Part shown: positions 5,722 to 6,489 of the stretch, piece by piece
Position numbering within the stretch: the stretch's first letter is position 1
Layout: each line of letters starts with the position of its first letter
DNA from: Burkholderiaceae bacterium
Lineage (GTDB): Bacteria; Pseudomonadota; Gammaproteobacteria; Burkholderiales; Burkholderiaceae_C
Direction: 5' to 3'
Length of the DNA stretch: 6,489 nt
NCBI GenBank assembly: GCA_029864165.1
Contig: JAOTTZ010000110.1
Location: forward strand, 1-6,489
Translations under genes and position numbers: made by a program
The notes under the pieces: model-generated
Seen by the model: only the letters and a program-made list of their open reading frames with translations
What the model was told of the DNA's origin: nothing
The model's database searches: none

Positions 5722-6489
5722 TCAACTCAGGCGATAAGCGGCGATTTCTATGGGATTTCCCACTTCATCTGTTTTCGAAGCACCAAAAGCCGTCTGGGCG
5801 CTAACCGTGTGTTTGCTGGAAATCGCGGCCGAGATAACGCCCCAGAGCGTGCCCAAGCACCAAAACGGGATCAACCAGTCGCTCATGTAGATGTACTGCC
5901 GCGTGTGGTACAGCTCGTGCTTGAACGGTGTGATGCCGTACCACGTGTGCACTGTCCAGCCCACCGTCGTCGCGTGGTATCCACTGGCCCCTGGAGAAAA
6001 CTCTGTGTACAGCACGCCACCGGCAAATCCCGCTTTTCCCTTGCCGGCAATCGCCCACACCAAGCCGCCCAGCCAAATGAGCAAACCGACGGCCGATGTG
6101 ACCAAGGAAAACATCATCTTGGCCGGTGCGACGACCAAGGAGAAGAAGAACGGTCCCCAATCCAACCGTGCGCCCAGCTTGACCGAAACATAGTCCCACG
6201 CCGCGGACCATATCGTTGCGCCTATCCGCACGCCGGCCATGATCCAGATTAAGCTTGTCGGTTCTGCAAAGCCGTCTGTCAAAACCCAGATCAACGCCAA
6301 CAGTCCATGCGAGAAGACAAAGAAAAATATCTCAGCCCCGTTCGCTCCGGCATGCGAGCCGGCAAACAGGAAGTAACCGGCCAAAAAGCCGATGAGTAGG
6401 TCGAAGATCAATTCGCTGTAACTAAAAGTCCAGCTGATCAGCATGTTGATGCCGGCACACAGCAGCACGACAATGGGCCAAAAGAGAAA
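5722..6489 (-). CDS. Polytopic membrane protein with an HExxH motif, function unknown, 5' end outside the window
   Basis: 255 residues are visible. The frame stays open to the right edge through hydrophobic codons (FLFWPIVV), so the GTG at 6468 is probably internal and the true start lies beyond the window. I do not recognise a named family. About five or six hydrophobic segments can be seen, for example around visible residues 1-20, 26-45, 53-71, 76-98, 113-148 and 203-225. After the main membrane block comes YHATTVGWTVHTWYG, then HELYHTRQY with HELYH at 191-195 (bases 5905-5919). HExxH is the zinc-binding and catalytic signature of many metallopeptidases. Here it sits just before a hydrophobic segment (WLIPFWCLGTLWG), as in membrane-embedded or membrane-proximal metalloproteases, but five-residue HExxH motifs also arise by chance. 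The roughly 30-residue tail after the last segment is polar. It lies on the same strand as hpnCDE and 103 bases before it, so co-transcription is possible. Confidence 0.8.
   Translation of the reverse strand, partial: FLFWPIVVLLCAGINMLISWTFSYSELIFDLLIGFLAGYFLFAGSHAGANGAEIFFFVFSHGLLALIWVLTDGFAEPTSLIWIMAGVRIGATIWSAAWDYVSVKLGARLDWGPFFFSLVVAPAKMMFSLVTSAVGLLIWLGGLVWAIAGKGKAGFAGGVLYTEFSPGASGYHATTVGWTVHTWYGITPFKHELYHTRQYIYMSDWLIPFWCLGTLWGVISAAISSKHTVSAQTAFGASKTDEVGNPIEIAAYRLS

Noticed and set aside
5809..6252. 147-codon plus-strand open frame opposite the membrane protein
   Set aside because: The minus-strand reading has coherent hydrophobic segments and extends to the window edge. The plus-strand reading has no such structure.

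Overview
The window looks like a chromosomal segment of a betaproteobacterium, probably Burkholderiales and possibly Comamonadaceae-like. That placement is an inference from the gene set (a PBP7-type endopeptidase, a TIGR03790-family secreted protein, an hpnCDE cassette) and from the high-GC coding bias, estimated by eye. Coding density is very high: no gene-free stretch reaches 300 bases. I see no tRNA, rRNA, CRISPR array, insertion sequence or other sign of a mobile element.

Layout from left to right. Bases 1-648 (+) hold the C-terminal part of a D-alanyl-D-alanine endopeptidase (PBP7/PbpG type) whose start lies left of the window. Bases 729-1496 (-) encode an IclR-family transcriptional regulator that converges on pbpG. 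Diverging from it after a very short gap is a secreted protein of the uncharacterised TIGR03790 family, ending at 2667 (+). This gene collides tail to tail with hpnE, overlapping it by 41 bases. The minus strand from 5618 down to 2627 is a compact hpnC-hpnD-hpnE operon with overlapping stop and start codons. Upstream of hpnC on the same strand, 5722 to the right edge encodes a polytopic membrane protein with an HExxH motif. It is cut by the window end and I cannot assign it a function.

How the genes work together: HpnD, HpnC and HpnE are the three enzymes of the bacterial squalene route. They take farnesyl diphosphate to presqualene diphosphate, then hydroxysqualene, then squalene, normally for hopanoid synthesis. 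No squalene-hopene cyclase or later hopanoid gene is in the window, so the fate of the squalene cannot be read here. The TIGR03790 protein belongs to a family that, as I recall its definition, is restricted to genomes with exosortase (PEP-CTERM sorting), so it hints that such a system exists elsewhere in the genome. PbpG acts on peptidoglycan in the periplasm and seems unrelated to its neighbours.

Most of the window is ordinary, well-conserved housekeeping or lipid metabolism. The two genes of unknown role, the TIGR03790 protein and the HExxH membrane protein, are the parts most likely to hide something undescribed.
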